In this document: positions 26,855-34,635 of the stretch, in pieces
Layout: each line of letters starts with the position of its first letter
Numbering within the stretch: position 1 is the first letter of the stretch
Assembly (NCBI RefSeq): GCF_029893325.1
Contig: NZ_JARXWL010000004.1
Span: 1-64,000, forward strand
Source of the DNA: Enterococcus sp. PF1-24
GTDB lineage: Bacteria; Bacillota; Bacilli; Lactobacillales; Enterococcaceae
Direction: 5' to 3'
DNA length: 64,000 nt
The notes under the pieces: generated by a model
Database searches by the model: none
What the model was told of the DNA's origin: nothing
What the model saw: only the letters and a program-made list of their open reading frames with translations
Program-made: the position numbers and the translations under genes

Positions 26855-27736
26855 TTGGAATACGGTGAAACTATTTCGAAAATTCAAACAGAGAAAAACA
26901 TTCCTGTAAAAGATTTATGTCACGATTTTATGTCTAAATCTACATATTCTAGATTTGTTAATGGAGAATCAGATACTACTACCACAGTCTTTTTTCATCT
27001 ATTAGAACAATTACATATCAGTTCTAAAGAGTTCTTTTTTATCAAAAATGACTATTCTTTAGATAATCAAGAAAGTTATCTTTTAGAAATTAGTAGTTCT
27101 AGTTCAAATCGTGATACTTCCACGCTCTATCGCCTAAAAAAAGAATGTGACTTACAATCAAAAAGAAAAAATGATACTTTTCATCACTTAAGTGCAATCT
27201 GTTTTCTGCATATTTGCAGAATAAAAAATAAAAAATATGATGTTGTTTGTCAAAATGATATAAAAAACTATCTCTTAGGCGTAGCTTCATGGTCTCGTTA
27301 CGAAATAGTGCTCTTTAACAGTGTTATGTTTATCTTTGATTTAGACTTTATCGAGAAAATTCTTCCAAGATTACTAAGAAATGTTTCAAAATACAAAAAA
27401 ATCATTGACTTTACCAGTGATAACTTCGGTATTTTATTAAACATCTATACTCTATATTTGATGCAGAAAAAACTGGATAAAGCGCTTTATATTTTAAAAA
27501 AAATAAAATCTCTCGATATTCCCGAACTTTTTGTTAGAGAACGTTTATATCTAAACTTTTTAAAAGGAATAAACCAATTATTACTATATGAAGACTCTTC
27601 TGGATTTATAAAAATAACAGACACTCTTAATACTTGTAACTTTTTAAACTTAACCTCCCAAAAGTCAATGCTAGTTTCTTTTTATAACACAATCTCTACA
27701 GTTTACAAATTACCTAATTTGAATAATGCTTTCTGA
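26855..27736 (+). CDS. Rgg/MutR-family transcriptional regulator (right)
   Basis: A 293-residue Rgg/MutR-type protein: N-terminal helix-turn-helix (IPVKDLCHDFMSKSTYSRFVNGESD) and a helical repeat domain. It is divergent from the alpha precursor gene and shares the plan of the left-hand regulator (compare SRYEIVLFNSVMFIF with THYDLVLYINTSF). The start is a TTG at 26855, about 10 nt after AAAGGAAA; no ATG fits. Known MutR proteins activate the lantibiotic structural gene next to them, so direct activation of lanA is the simplest reading. Confidence 0.82.
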   Translation: MEYGETISKIQTEKNIPVKDLCHDFMSKSTYSRFVNGESDTTTTVFFHLLEQLHISSKEFFFIKNDYSLDNQESYLLEISSSSSNRDTSTLYRLKKECDLQSKRKNDTFHHLSAICFLHICRIKNKKYDVVCQNDIKNYLLGVASWSRYEIVLFNSVMFIFDLDFIEKILPRLLRNVSKYKKIIDFTSDNFGILLNIYTLYLMQKKLDKALYILKKIKSLDIPELFVRERLYLNFLKGINQLLLYEDSSGFIKITDTLNTCNFLNLTSQKSMLVSFYNTISTVYKLPNLNNAF

Positions 27737-27967
27737 CTACTAGATGAAAAAAATGAACCACCACATATCTATCCCTCCTAACTACAACTATTAACTTCGT
27801 AGTTAGAGTACCAAACAAGCGGGCAGCAGCAGTAATTTGTATCTGAATAAAAACAGTGTTGCACATTTGCAACAAATTGCCCTATTTTTTTAATATATGC
27901 TTTTAAATTGTTACTGCTAAGTAGAAAACAGTAATTAACCTAAATTCTCTATTATTCTTAAATCACA
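27737..27967 (+). terminator. Spacer after the right-hand Rgg gene with a possible terminator
   Basis: 231 bp without a gene. It contains a 7-bp stem TAACTAC/GTAGTTA, a GTTGC/GCAAC stem-loop near 27860, and a T-run (ATTTTTTTA) near 27890. The last two may form a weak terminator for the Rgg gene. Confidence 0.4.
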
Positions 27968-28498
27968 TTACAAAATAGACCTTTCAACTGTATTATATTG
28001 GCTATTTGTCAAGTGGCGCTGGTGAGGAAAATCCAATAGAATAATTTTATTTTTGCAGTCAAATAGCTTTAGTTGCATGACTGAAACATGTTTTAAATGA
28101 GAAATGAACCCCATCATTAACGGTTCCGTTAATCTCTCAGCTATTGATAACTTTACACGATTAGAAATCCAACAATGTCGGTCTGTAATAGTATCTTCCG
28201 CAAGGAATGTCTGCCCGCAAGACTTACAAAAGAAACGTTGTTTCTTCAACTCTAAATAAGTTTTGAACTCAGCCATATCATTTAAAAGATAGTGAACCTT
28301 TTTAAATCCCCATTTAATAATAGAAGATTCATTTTCTGTACCACAGCATAAACAATGTTGTAGTTGATAAGAGAGGGTTCTTTTATAAACAGAACAAATA
28401 TTCCTTTTGATTTTTCTTCTTTCAAAATACTCCTCAGAAAAAGTTGAATTTATATCTAGAATATCTAGCTGTTCTTTGGTAATATCAGAATGAGACAT
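27968..28498 (-). pseudogene. ISL3-family transposase, internally deleted
   Basis: The N-terminal domain of an ISL3 transposase. It has a zinc-ribbon (HCLCCGTEN and FFCKSCGQTF with TDRHCW) and the start of the helix-turn-helix (LSIAERLT). The reading then jumps at about residue 130 (LKHVS/VMQLKLFDCKN) into sequence of the far end of the element. The whole DDE catalytic domain is missing, so it cannot transpose by itself. ATG 28498 is preceded by AAAGGAGGG; a longer frame upstream lacks a ribosome site. Confidence 0.8.
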
Positions 28499-28626
28499 CT
28501 TGAATCCCTCCTTTGGTTTTTTTCGCAAATTAATTCTAAAGGATTTCAAGATGTCTTGTCTATTTTTGAAACAAAAAAATAGGTGTTAATGACTTTTTCG
28601 TCACCAACACCAGCTATTATAGAGCC
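28000..28626 (-). mobile_element. ISL3-family element with internal deletion, both ends kept
   Basis: About 627 bp with imperfect inverted ends: GGCTCTATAATAGCTGGTG reading inward from 28626 and GGCTATTTGTCAAGTGGCG reading inward from 28000. Both inverted repeats survive, so a helper ISL3 transposase could in principle mobilise it. I see no 8-bp target duplication. Confidence 0.7.
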
Positions 28627-28658
28627 TTAAAGTAGAAAAGGTACCAACAAAAACTCAT

Positions 28659-29612
28659 TTAAAAATCTTCGTTAGTACCTTTTTCATTTTCATCAAAATA
28701 CCGAAGTGTGTAGGTTAATATTCCCATTGTGTTACACAAACTAACAAGTTTAAGAAAATCTTCCATGCTATATTTTGACGGATTAATTCTTCCATGTTGA
28801 ACAAAATTTCTATTAAACACTGCTGGTTCTTCAAAACTTATACTCCGAAAATATTCTTTTAAGACACTTAACGCATTTTTTTGAATTAATAATAAAGTTT
28901 CTTTACTTTCCTCTAGCAACTTCTTTCTTTCTTCTATCAAAGCTTTTACTTCTTTTACATTTGTATATTTACTATTATCTAAACTTCTATAGTTTTGATA
29001 AGTACATAACATATCTAAAAAAGAAAATAACATAGGAATGAGAACAGAAAAATTAGTCATATCTATTTTCAATATTTTTATAGCTTTTTTTATTTCTTCA
29101 TTGTACCCTGGCGGCAAATTCACCTCTAATTCTTCTAATAACTCAAATAAGCGAAAATAATCATTTTCAGTTAAAAAATCAATAAAAAATTGATTTAAAT
29201 CTTCATCTTCATTTTTAGGAATTTCAACAGATTCTCCATAGAAAATAGCATTTGCTGGTGGTACCCAACCTATTTCAATACACCGATCATAAAATTTGTT
29301 TAATTTAGGAAAACGCTCTTTCCTTTGTTCTTTTGCAACTTCTAATGTTTTAAGAATTTTCACCATACCTTCAATTCTCTGTCGTAATATAAAATCTTTT
29401 TTTTCCTCTAAAGTCAGATTATCAATACCTTCTACACCATACAAGTAAGCGTCAACAAAATCAGGATCGTTAAATTTTTCTTCTAACATATCTTGTTTTT
29501 CCTCAAAACTAAGATTGTCAAATTCTTCTAATATATCTTGTTTTTCCTTAAAAACAAGATCGTTAAATTCTTCTAACATAAACATGAACAACAAAAAACA
29601 ACTAAATTCCAC
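28659..29612 (-). CDS. Unknown acidic protein with N-terminal repeats
   Basis: A 317-residue protein I cannot assign. It opens with near-repeats of about 14 residues (EEFNDLVFKEKQDIL, EEFDNLSFEEKQDML and a third partial LTLEEKKDFIL). The middle is helical and acidic. The C-terminus holds FNRNFVQHGR followed by SMEDFLKLVSLCN, a pattern seen in HEPN-like helical domains of Gram-positive proteins. The GTG start at 29612 is weak. An ATG at 29638 with AGAGAGG opens a different frame (MSKRWNFDLWNLVVF) that stops after 21 codons, so a frameshift near 29575-29590 may have separated the true N-terminus. It follows mobT on the same strand. Confidence 0.55.
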   Translation of the reverse strand: MEFSCFLLFMFMLEEFNDLVFKEKQDILEEFDNLSFEEKQDMLEEKFNDPDFVDAYLYGVEGIDNLTLEEKKDFILRQRIEGMVKILKTLEVAKEQRKERFPKLNKFYDRCIEIGWVPPANAIFYGESVEIPKNEDEDLNQFFIDFLTENDYFRLFELLEELEVNLPPGYNEEIKKAIKILKIDMTNFSVLIPMLFSFLDMLCTYQNYRSLDNSKYTNVKEVKALIEERKKLLEESKETLLLIQKNALSVLKEYFRSISFEEPAVFNRNFVQHGRINPSKYSMEDFLKLVSLCNTMGILTYTLRYFDENEKGTNEDF

Positions 29613-29661
29613 AAATCAAAATTCCATCTTTTACTCATATCAACCTCTCTATTAACATTAA

Positions 29662-30846
29662 TTACATCAATACACCAGTTTTCCTCACATAATCATCAAC
29701 TTGAGCAATTTCCAATTGGATTAATTTCTCATCTTTTTTTGACAACTCAGTTTTTTCTAAAATATCTTGTAAGCGAGTAGTTCCGGTTGCTTCATCTACA
29801 ACTTCCACCACTTTTAAACTACTTGCAGCTTGTGTCTGTAAGTATGCAAGTTTTTTATAAAACGTTGGTTTTTCCGGTTCCATACGAATATGAATTTTTT
29901 CTGCACTACGGGTTAATTCAGTCCATTCTTTCCAAATCCTTTCATTGCCATCTTTATCATAATCAAGCATGGTTAGCTGATTAGTAATTATTCCAAGAAT
30001 TAATTCCGAAAACTCTAAATGTTTCATGAATAAATCAAGGAAGCCTTGAGCTTTTCCATCTCTCATACGAATTTCATAACGATTCTTTACATCTGATTCA
30101 TCAGTTTCACGCCCTTCACGTTTTTCAATTTCTAAATTCTTTTTATAAAAGTTAAAATAGATCAAGCTTTTATTACTACCTAGATATATGCTATAGCCAA
30201 TCTGTTTTCCTTCAGTTAATTCAATTTCATGAATTACCCGCATTGTACGAAAACGTGTTTTATATTGCCCTAGCAGAATTTTGGCAGCTAATTGATCCAA
30301 AGAAAATATTTCTTGATAATCATCAACTGCAACGTCAATTCTTGTAGGAGAGCCTTTGGCTTCACCACAACGCTTCAAAAAATCTTTCCAAGATTCTTGC
30401 CTAGCTTCCAAAACTGTTTCATAATTGCGGCAACCTTCACCTGACATCTGAATCAATGTACCACGTTCATCACCATCACCTGAAGCAAATACCCATATAG
30501 CACCTAGTTTGTAAACTTCTCTATAACCATACATACGATTATCTTCATCATAAAAAAATTCAAATTCCATACACAATACATTTTCAACAATATCTTGAAC
30601 ATCATGACTAGGGAACCTAATACGAATATAGTCAAATTTAACTTCTAAAATTTCATTTGTTTCAAAATTAGAATAGTAACGAATCAACTTCTCTTTTAAT
30701 TCTTCCGTAGGCTCCCGCTTTCCTGTTTCATACATTGCTAGAGAAGATCGGCTAATATTCATCACTTCAGCAACCGCTTGTTGATTCAAACCACGCTCCA
30801 ATCGCAATTCTTTTAATTCTTCACAATTTAATGCTTCCACCTCCAA
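29662..30846 (-). CDS. mobT: MobT-family relaxase/replication initiator
   Basis: A 394-residue protein like Orf20 of Tn916 and NicK of ICEBs1. It has an N-terminal Cro-type helix-turn-helix (LNQQAVAEVMNISRSSLAMYETG, about 18-41) and a Rep_trans-type nicking domain (TRIDVAVDDYQEIF and RYEIRMRDGKAQGF). MobT nicks oriT, starts rolling-circle replication of the element and pilots the single strand into a recipient. The GC-rich oriT lies immediately upstream (30950-31075), as in the relatives. The full family length is present. Confidence 0.92.
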   Translation of the reverse strand: MEVEALNCEELKELRLERGLNQQAVAEVMNISRSSLAMYETGKREPTEELKEKLIRYYSNFETNEILEVKFDYIRIRFPSHDVQDIVENVLCMEFEFFYDEDNRMYGYREVYKLGAIWVFASGDGDERGTLIQMSGEGCRNYETVLEARQESWKDFLKRCGEAKGSPTRIDVAVDDYQEIFSLDQLAAKILLGQYKTRFRTMRVIHEIELTEGKQIGYSIYLGSNKSLIYFNFYKKNLEIEKREGRETDESDVKNRYEIRMRDGKAQGFLDLFMKHLEFSELILGIITNQLTMLDYDKDGNERIWKEWTELTRSAEKIHIRMEPEKPTFYKKLAYLQTQAASSLKVVEVVDEATGTTRLQDILEKTELSKKDEKLIQLEIAQVDDYVRKTGVLM

Positions 30847-30949
30847 GATTTAGGTGTGACATTACATTTTTACCTTTTGTCACACATCTAGTCGTTAGAA
30901 AGCTTGATATTACAGTGTTTCAGTTGTTAAGCCTTCGGCAATTTCTTGT

Positions 30950-31075
30950 TTTTACCCCCCTACTAGAAAATGGGGGTTTCAGGGGCATGGCGGCTATCGC
31001 CGCCACACCCCCTACTTTGCCCGTTGCTTGCCCAAACGCACATAGTTGTAACCTTGCAGAACCAAAGGCAAGGTG
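30950..31075. other. oriT: origin of transfer with nested hairpins
   Basis: A GC-rich island in AT-rich DNA between the relaxase and coupling-protein genes, where Tn916/ICEBs1 elements have oriT. It contains ACCCCC/GGGGGT arms (about 30954-30977), then a nested stem (AGGGG 30981-30985 with CCCCT near 31008-31012 enclosing GGCGGC/GCCGCC at 30989-31004), then CCTTGC/GCAAGG at 31052-31073. The first pair resembles the ICEBs1 oriT core. The rest of 30847-31207 shows no gene: plus-strand frames there are chance products of the GC-rich repeats. Confidence 0.8.
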
Positions 31076-31207
31076 GCTTCGCTTCCAGCACGCCACTCGT
31101 CGACCTAGTCGCCGACCTTCTCTCTTACAAGGAACAACTTATGGCTAGGACAGAACAGCACCAAGCAAAGTATTTCTTATTGACGCAATATCCCTATTAC
31201 TATTCAA

Positions 31208-32647
31208 CTAAATAACAGGTTCCTTTTCCATTTCCTTCAGCAATTCTTGTTTTTCACTAACAGTCAAATTCATATCGTCCAAATTAAAGCTAACTTGCGA
31301 TTTAAACTTACTAAATTCTTGATAAAAATTAAATCCTTCAGGAACAAAAGGCGAAAAGAACTCTTGAGCTAAATTACCACCTTCAGCAATATAGCCATGC
31401 CCTTTTATCTTTTTAGCTTTAAAATTTTTATTTTTATTTACATCACCAAAAATCATCTCTAAACCAGTCGACGACAAAATACCTACAGACATTCTAAACA
31501 TGAAGTTATCACGCAATGCAGTTGGGATATAAGTCCCATCAGGACGTTGCATAGCTAGAATAATAAAAATTCCAGCTTGTCTAGCTTTCAAGATTAGTTG
31601 TGTCAAATAGGCATTAGCTTCACGTACTAATTTATAGCCATCTTCCATACTTTCTATTTCTGTCATAAAAGAAGCCCACTCATCAATGACTATGAATTTA
31701 GGCGGCAACCCGTAATATGAATAGTTTCTACCCATTTTAAATTTAGGGGAATCTTTCATATATTTGTATCGTTTTATCATATCGTCTGTAGCTCTTCTTA
31801 AACAGCCTAATATAGCCTTACCAGTGAACACTTTACCTTCAAACACTGTTAAAGTATTTAATGCCATTAAATCTGAATTTTTGGGATCGCAAATTTCAAT
31901 TTCAGCAACAGGTAACAAAGCCAACATCAAAGACATCATTGTATATGTTTTACCGCCACCAGTACCACCACCGATTAAAAGGTGAGGTTGATCGTTAAAA
32001 TACCAATAGACATTTCTCATTAGCAATACTTTTTCACCAGTTGCTTTCATCTCAGTTACATCAATCCTAGAACCTTCTACATTAGATAATAAGCGATATT
32101 CCACAAAACCTTTATGATTAAGTACACCCATATTATCCGCTAGAAACATATATTCAAAGAAATTCCCCATCTTCATAAACTTATCCTGATGGCGACTACC
32201 GTCCATTGGCAAAAAAATAGATACAAAGTTTTTACTATTGCGATAGTAAATTCTAGGATATATCTTCTTTTCACTAACAGTAGTTTTCTTGTTAGACGTT
32301 TTTTTCACTTTTTTAACTTTATAAAAACGATTATCTTCAATCATATTCGCTAAAGCTTGTCGTTCTCTAACACGATTAAAAAAGCCATTGCGAACATATG
32401 ACGTTCTAGTTGTTAAGAAAACTATTAAATAGCCCCCCATCAAGCAAACTAGAATTGGCAAACATTTTACAACAGCTGGAAACCATTCATTTGTATCAAA
32501 GCTTTGCAAATATGGATACAAGATTTTATAGCTATAAATTACGCAAGCAACAAAAAAAGGAATCATCATTCCAAACTGATAAATTCCATAAATATGATTA
32601 TGCAGTTTTCTAATCCGTATACCTCTGTATACAAAGAATTTTTTCAA
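31208..32647 (-). CDS. FtsK/TcpA-type conjugative coupling ATPase
   Basis: A 479-residue membrane ATPase like Orf21 of Tn916 and ConQ of ICEBs1. Two membrane helices (about 24-42 and 60-80), Walker A GGGTGGGKT at 226-234, DPKNSDL, Walker B FIVIDEWASF, and an RPDGTYIP arginine-finger region. It should link the MobT-bound strand to the mating pore. A pore is not encoded here, so it presumably docks on that of a helper element. It is 33 bp downstream of ardA. Confidence 0.92.
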   Translation of the reverse strand: MKKFFVYRGIRIRKLHNHIYGIYQFGMMIPFFVACVIYSYKILYPYLQSFDTNEWFPAVVKCLPILVCLMGGYLIVFLTTRTSYVRNGFFNRVRERQALANMIEDNRFYKVKKVKKTSNKKTTVSEKKIYPRIYYRNSKNFVSIFLPMDGSRHQDKFMKMGNFFEYMFLADNMGVLNHKGFVEYRLLSNVEGSRIDVTEMKATGEKVLLMRNVYWYFNDQPHLLIGGGTGGGKTYTMMSLMLALLPVAEIEICDPKNSDLMALNTLTVFEGKVFTGKAILGCLRRATDDMIKRYKYMKDSPKFKMGRNYSYYGLPPKFIVIDEWASFMTEIESMEDGYKLVREANAYLTQLILKARQAGIFIILAMQRPDGTYIPTALRDNFMFRMSVGILSSTGLEMIFGDVNKNKNFKAKKIKGHGYIAEGGNLAQEFFSPFVPEGFNFYQEFSKFKSQVSFNLDDMNLTVSEKQELLKEMEKEPVI

Positions 32648-32680
32648 TGTACACCTCCTACTTGCAAACGACTTGTTGTA

Positions 32681-33166
32681 TTATTTTAAAAATACACCAC
32701 CATCTACAAATACCACCATAGCATTAATACCATAATCACGACCGATTGCGGCATAATCTATATAAACCTTCAATTCACTAGGAATTGTATATGCACCTAA
32801 TTCCTCACAAACATAATGCCCTAAATCTTCATTGCTTTCTATACTAGCAGCAAAATTAATTGAATTCCAATCATCAACTAATTTTTCATAACTTTCAAAG
32901 AAGTTTTCTACTAATACCTTTGCATTTTTTTGAATATAATCAGGCAATGCTTGAAACTCACTTACAAAAGAATTTAAGTTCTCTATGCTATCTGTTTCTT
33001 TAATAGGAAACGGGCTTTCATAGTCTGTAATAATACATTCTTCAAGAACACCATCTATTCCAATCTTAGCAACTAATTCACTATGAGGAACAGGCAGTTC
33101 AAACCATTGTCCTTTCTTATTTGAATAACCACCAGATAAATTTTCTACATAAACTTTTACGTCCAA
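32681..33166 (-). CDS. ardA: ArdA antirestriction protein
   Basis: A 161-residue acidic protein of the ArdA family (Orf18 of Tn916), a DNA mimic that blocks type I restriction enzymes when the single strand enters a new host. Family blocks: VYVENLSGGY and GQWFELP at the N-terminus, then FEELGAY-type ELGAYTIP and YIDYAAIGRDY near the C-terminus. Net acidity fits DNA mimicry. It lies between the coupling ATPase and the toxin-antitoxin pair. Confidence 0.88.
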   Translation of the reverse strand: MDVKVYVENLSGGYSNKKGQWFELPVPHSELVAKIGIDGVLEECIITDYESPFPIKETDSIENLNSFVSEFQALPDYIQKNAKVLVENFFESYEKLVDDWNSINFAASIESNEDLGHYVCEELGAYTIPSELKVYIDYAAIGRDYGINAMVVFVDGGVFLK

Positions 33167-33204
33167 AACTTTACACCAGCTTTCTAATATTTATTTTTCT
33201 TAGA

Positions 33205-33531
33205 TCAATCAACAACAGTTAACAAATAACTACAATACTCTGCTAATTGATTAACTTCTTTATGAATTAATGACCAGATATACTCATCATCAAATTGAAA
33301 ATAGGCGTGTGCAAACTCATGTCGAGCCCTCACAAGCCTTTGCCAATTAAAATTGGAATATTTTTCTTTCAGTTCATCTGAAAGTTTGCTATTAATTACT
33401 TCGCCTATTGTTAATAAGCCCATAGAAACTGAATTTCGATAATCATATTCTTTTTGGAAAATTTCATAATCATCACCATATTTATGAATAGTACCTTTAA
33501 TTTCTTCAGTATAGCCTATTAACATATGCAA
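33205..33531 (-). CDS. HepT-like HEPN toxin (RNase)
   Basis: A 108-residue helical HEPN protein of the HepT family with the intact RX4HXY motif: Arg70, His75, Tyr77 (RHEFAHAY). In studied HEPN/MNT systems the HEPN protein is an RNase toxin that its partner silences by adding AMP to the tyrosine of this motif. It follows the nucleotidyltransferase gene by 13 bp, so the antitoxin is translated first. Such pairs stabilise mobile elements or act in phage defence. Ribosome site is weak. Confidence 0.82.
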   Translation of the reverse strand: MHMLIGYTEEIKGTIHKYGDDYEIFQKEYDYRNSVSMGLLTIGEVINSKLSDELKEKYSNFNWQRLVRARHEFAHAYFQFDDEYIWSLIHKEVNQLAEYCSYLLTVVD

Positions 33532-33544
33532 AAAGTATTTATCC

Positions 33545-33871
33545 TTATTCTCCCGTATAAATCAACACCCTTTCTTTTAGTATGTTATCTCTCATCATCT
33601 TTCTTTGCACTTGCATTGTTTGACTTTCCATCATATGTGTATTAATAACATCAACGAATTTACCAAGAGCCTTTTCAAGCTCTTCTCTAAAATCAGCCGC
33701 TATGAATAGGTCTACTAGTTTTGAATCAGTGCGATCTATCAAAAAATCAACATCACTTTCTTCAGTTGCTTCACCTCTTGCTACAGAACCAAATAAATAA
33801 GCTTCTTTAATTTCATATTTCCGCAAAATAGGTTCACTTTTTTTAGCAATCTGTTCTATAGTTAAAATCAT
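33545..33871 (-). CDS. MntA-like minimal nucleotidyltransferase antitoxin
   Basis: A 108-residue minimal nucleotidyltransferase with GSVARGEATEESDVDFLID, the G-S-(x)10-D-x-D motif (Gly28, Ser29, Asp40, Asp42) that carries ATP and metal. Its likely job is to AMPylate the adjacent HEPN protein and keep it inactive. It stands 48 bp after a DUF961 gene inside the mobilization operon, a position usually occupied in Tn916-like elements by other orfs. Confidence 0.85.
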   Translation of the reverse strand: MILTIEQIAKKSEPILRKYEIKEAYLFGSVARGEATEESDVDFLIDRTDSKLVDLFIAADFREELEKALGKFVDVINTHMMESQTMQVQRKMMRDNILKERVLIYTGE

Positions 33872-33919
33872 TATCTAAACCTCACTTCTAGTTTTTCCTA
33901 TTATAACATCAAACTAATC

Positions 33920-34306
33920 TTATTTTTGTTTTTCCCTTGGTGCAGCAGCTTCAGCAGCTTTTCCACCAACTTTTCTAATTGATTTTGCATTTACTTTAAT
34001 ATCTGAATCAGCATAATTACTATATGAATCTTCACCAATCATTGCCCACCCTTTAAACTCTACATCATCAATTTCTACTTTATCACCAAACTTAAATTGA
34101 TCCACATCAACAGTTGGTGGTAAATCAATTCTAATTACAGATTCTTGTACATCACTTGAAACCTCTACACGTTTTTCAATAATTTCACCAGTTGCTTCAC
34201 CATCAGCAAAGCCCATTCTATGTTCCCCTACTGAAATGAAAGTAAGGTTTCCTAAAGTTTCTTTTGCTAAACAAGGAATAATATTCTTATCAAATTTAAT
34301 TTCCAT
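33920..34306 (-). CDS. DUF961 family protein (Orf22-like)
   Basis: A 128-residue DUF961 protein, similar to YdcP of ICEBs1 and Orf22 of Tn916. FKFGDKVEIDDVEFKGWAMI is the conserved end of the domain. The C-terminal tail (GGKAAEAAAPREKQK) is low-complexity. ICEBs1 relatives (HelP) are helicase processivity factors for rolling-circle replication, so this or its neighbour may fill that role. Its start overlaps the preceding stop by one base. Confidence 0.85.
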   Translation of the reverse strand: MEIKFDKNIIPCLAKETLGNLTFISVGEHRMGFADGEATGEIIEKRVEVSSDVQESVIRIDLPPTVDVDQFKFGDKVEIDDVEFKGWAMIGEDSYSNYADSDIKVNAKSIRKVGGKAAEAAAPREKQK

Positions 34307-34635
34307 TATTTATCTCCTCCAACTACACTAATTTTATTTGCAACTGCTGTATATTCAACTTTTGCACGTTTCTTTCCATTTACTTCATATACATTACTTC
34401 GTGGTAATAAAACAAGTTCTTCAATTTCTACTTGGGCACCAAAACGAATACCTTTCATTGCGTTTTCAGTCGGGATCATTACTTCAACCCGTCCTAAATT
34501 TGCAGTGGCAATTTCAAAAATTTCACTTTCCGGAATCCGTTGTCTACCTACTGTTTTTGAAACAGTTCGTACGTGTTTTTGCATTAGCGAAAAACCTAAA
34601 AATTCTTTAGGCATAATAAGTTTTGTTACTGGCAT
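34306..34635 (-). CDS. DUF961 family protein (Orf23-like)
   Basis: A 109-residue DUF961 protein, like Orf23 of Tn916, that opens the mobilization operon. The block IRFGAQVEIEELVLLPR matches the same domain as in the next gene, so the two arose by duplication. It starts at ATG 34635 after AAAGAGG. It is a second candidate for a HelP-like processivity factor. Overlap of stop and start with the downstream copy suggests fixed stoichiometry. Confidence 0.85.
   Translation of the reverse strand: MPVTKLIMPKEFLGFSLMQKHVRTVSKTVGRQRIPESEIFEIATANLGRVEVMIPTENAMKGIRFGAQVEIEELVLLPRSNVYEVNGKKRAKVEYTAVANKISVVGGDK

Noticed and set aside
28000..28634. 8-bp target duplication around the ISL3 remnant
   Set aside because: Flanks ATTATATT and TTAAAGTA do not match.
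30831..31215. Two overlapping plus-strand frames of 81-105 codons across oriT
   Set aside because: They arise from GC-rich inverted repeats, have no ribosome site, and oppose the mobilization operon.
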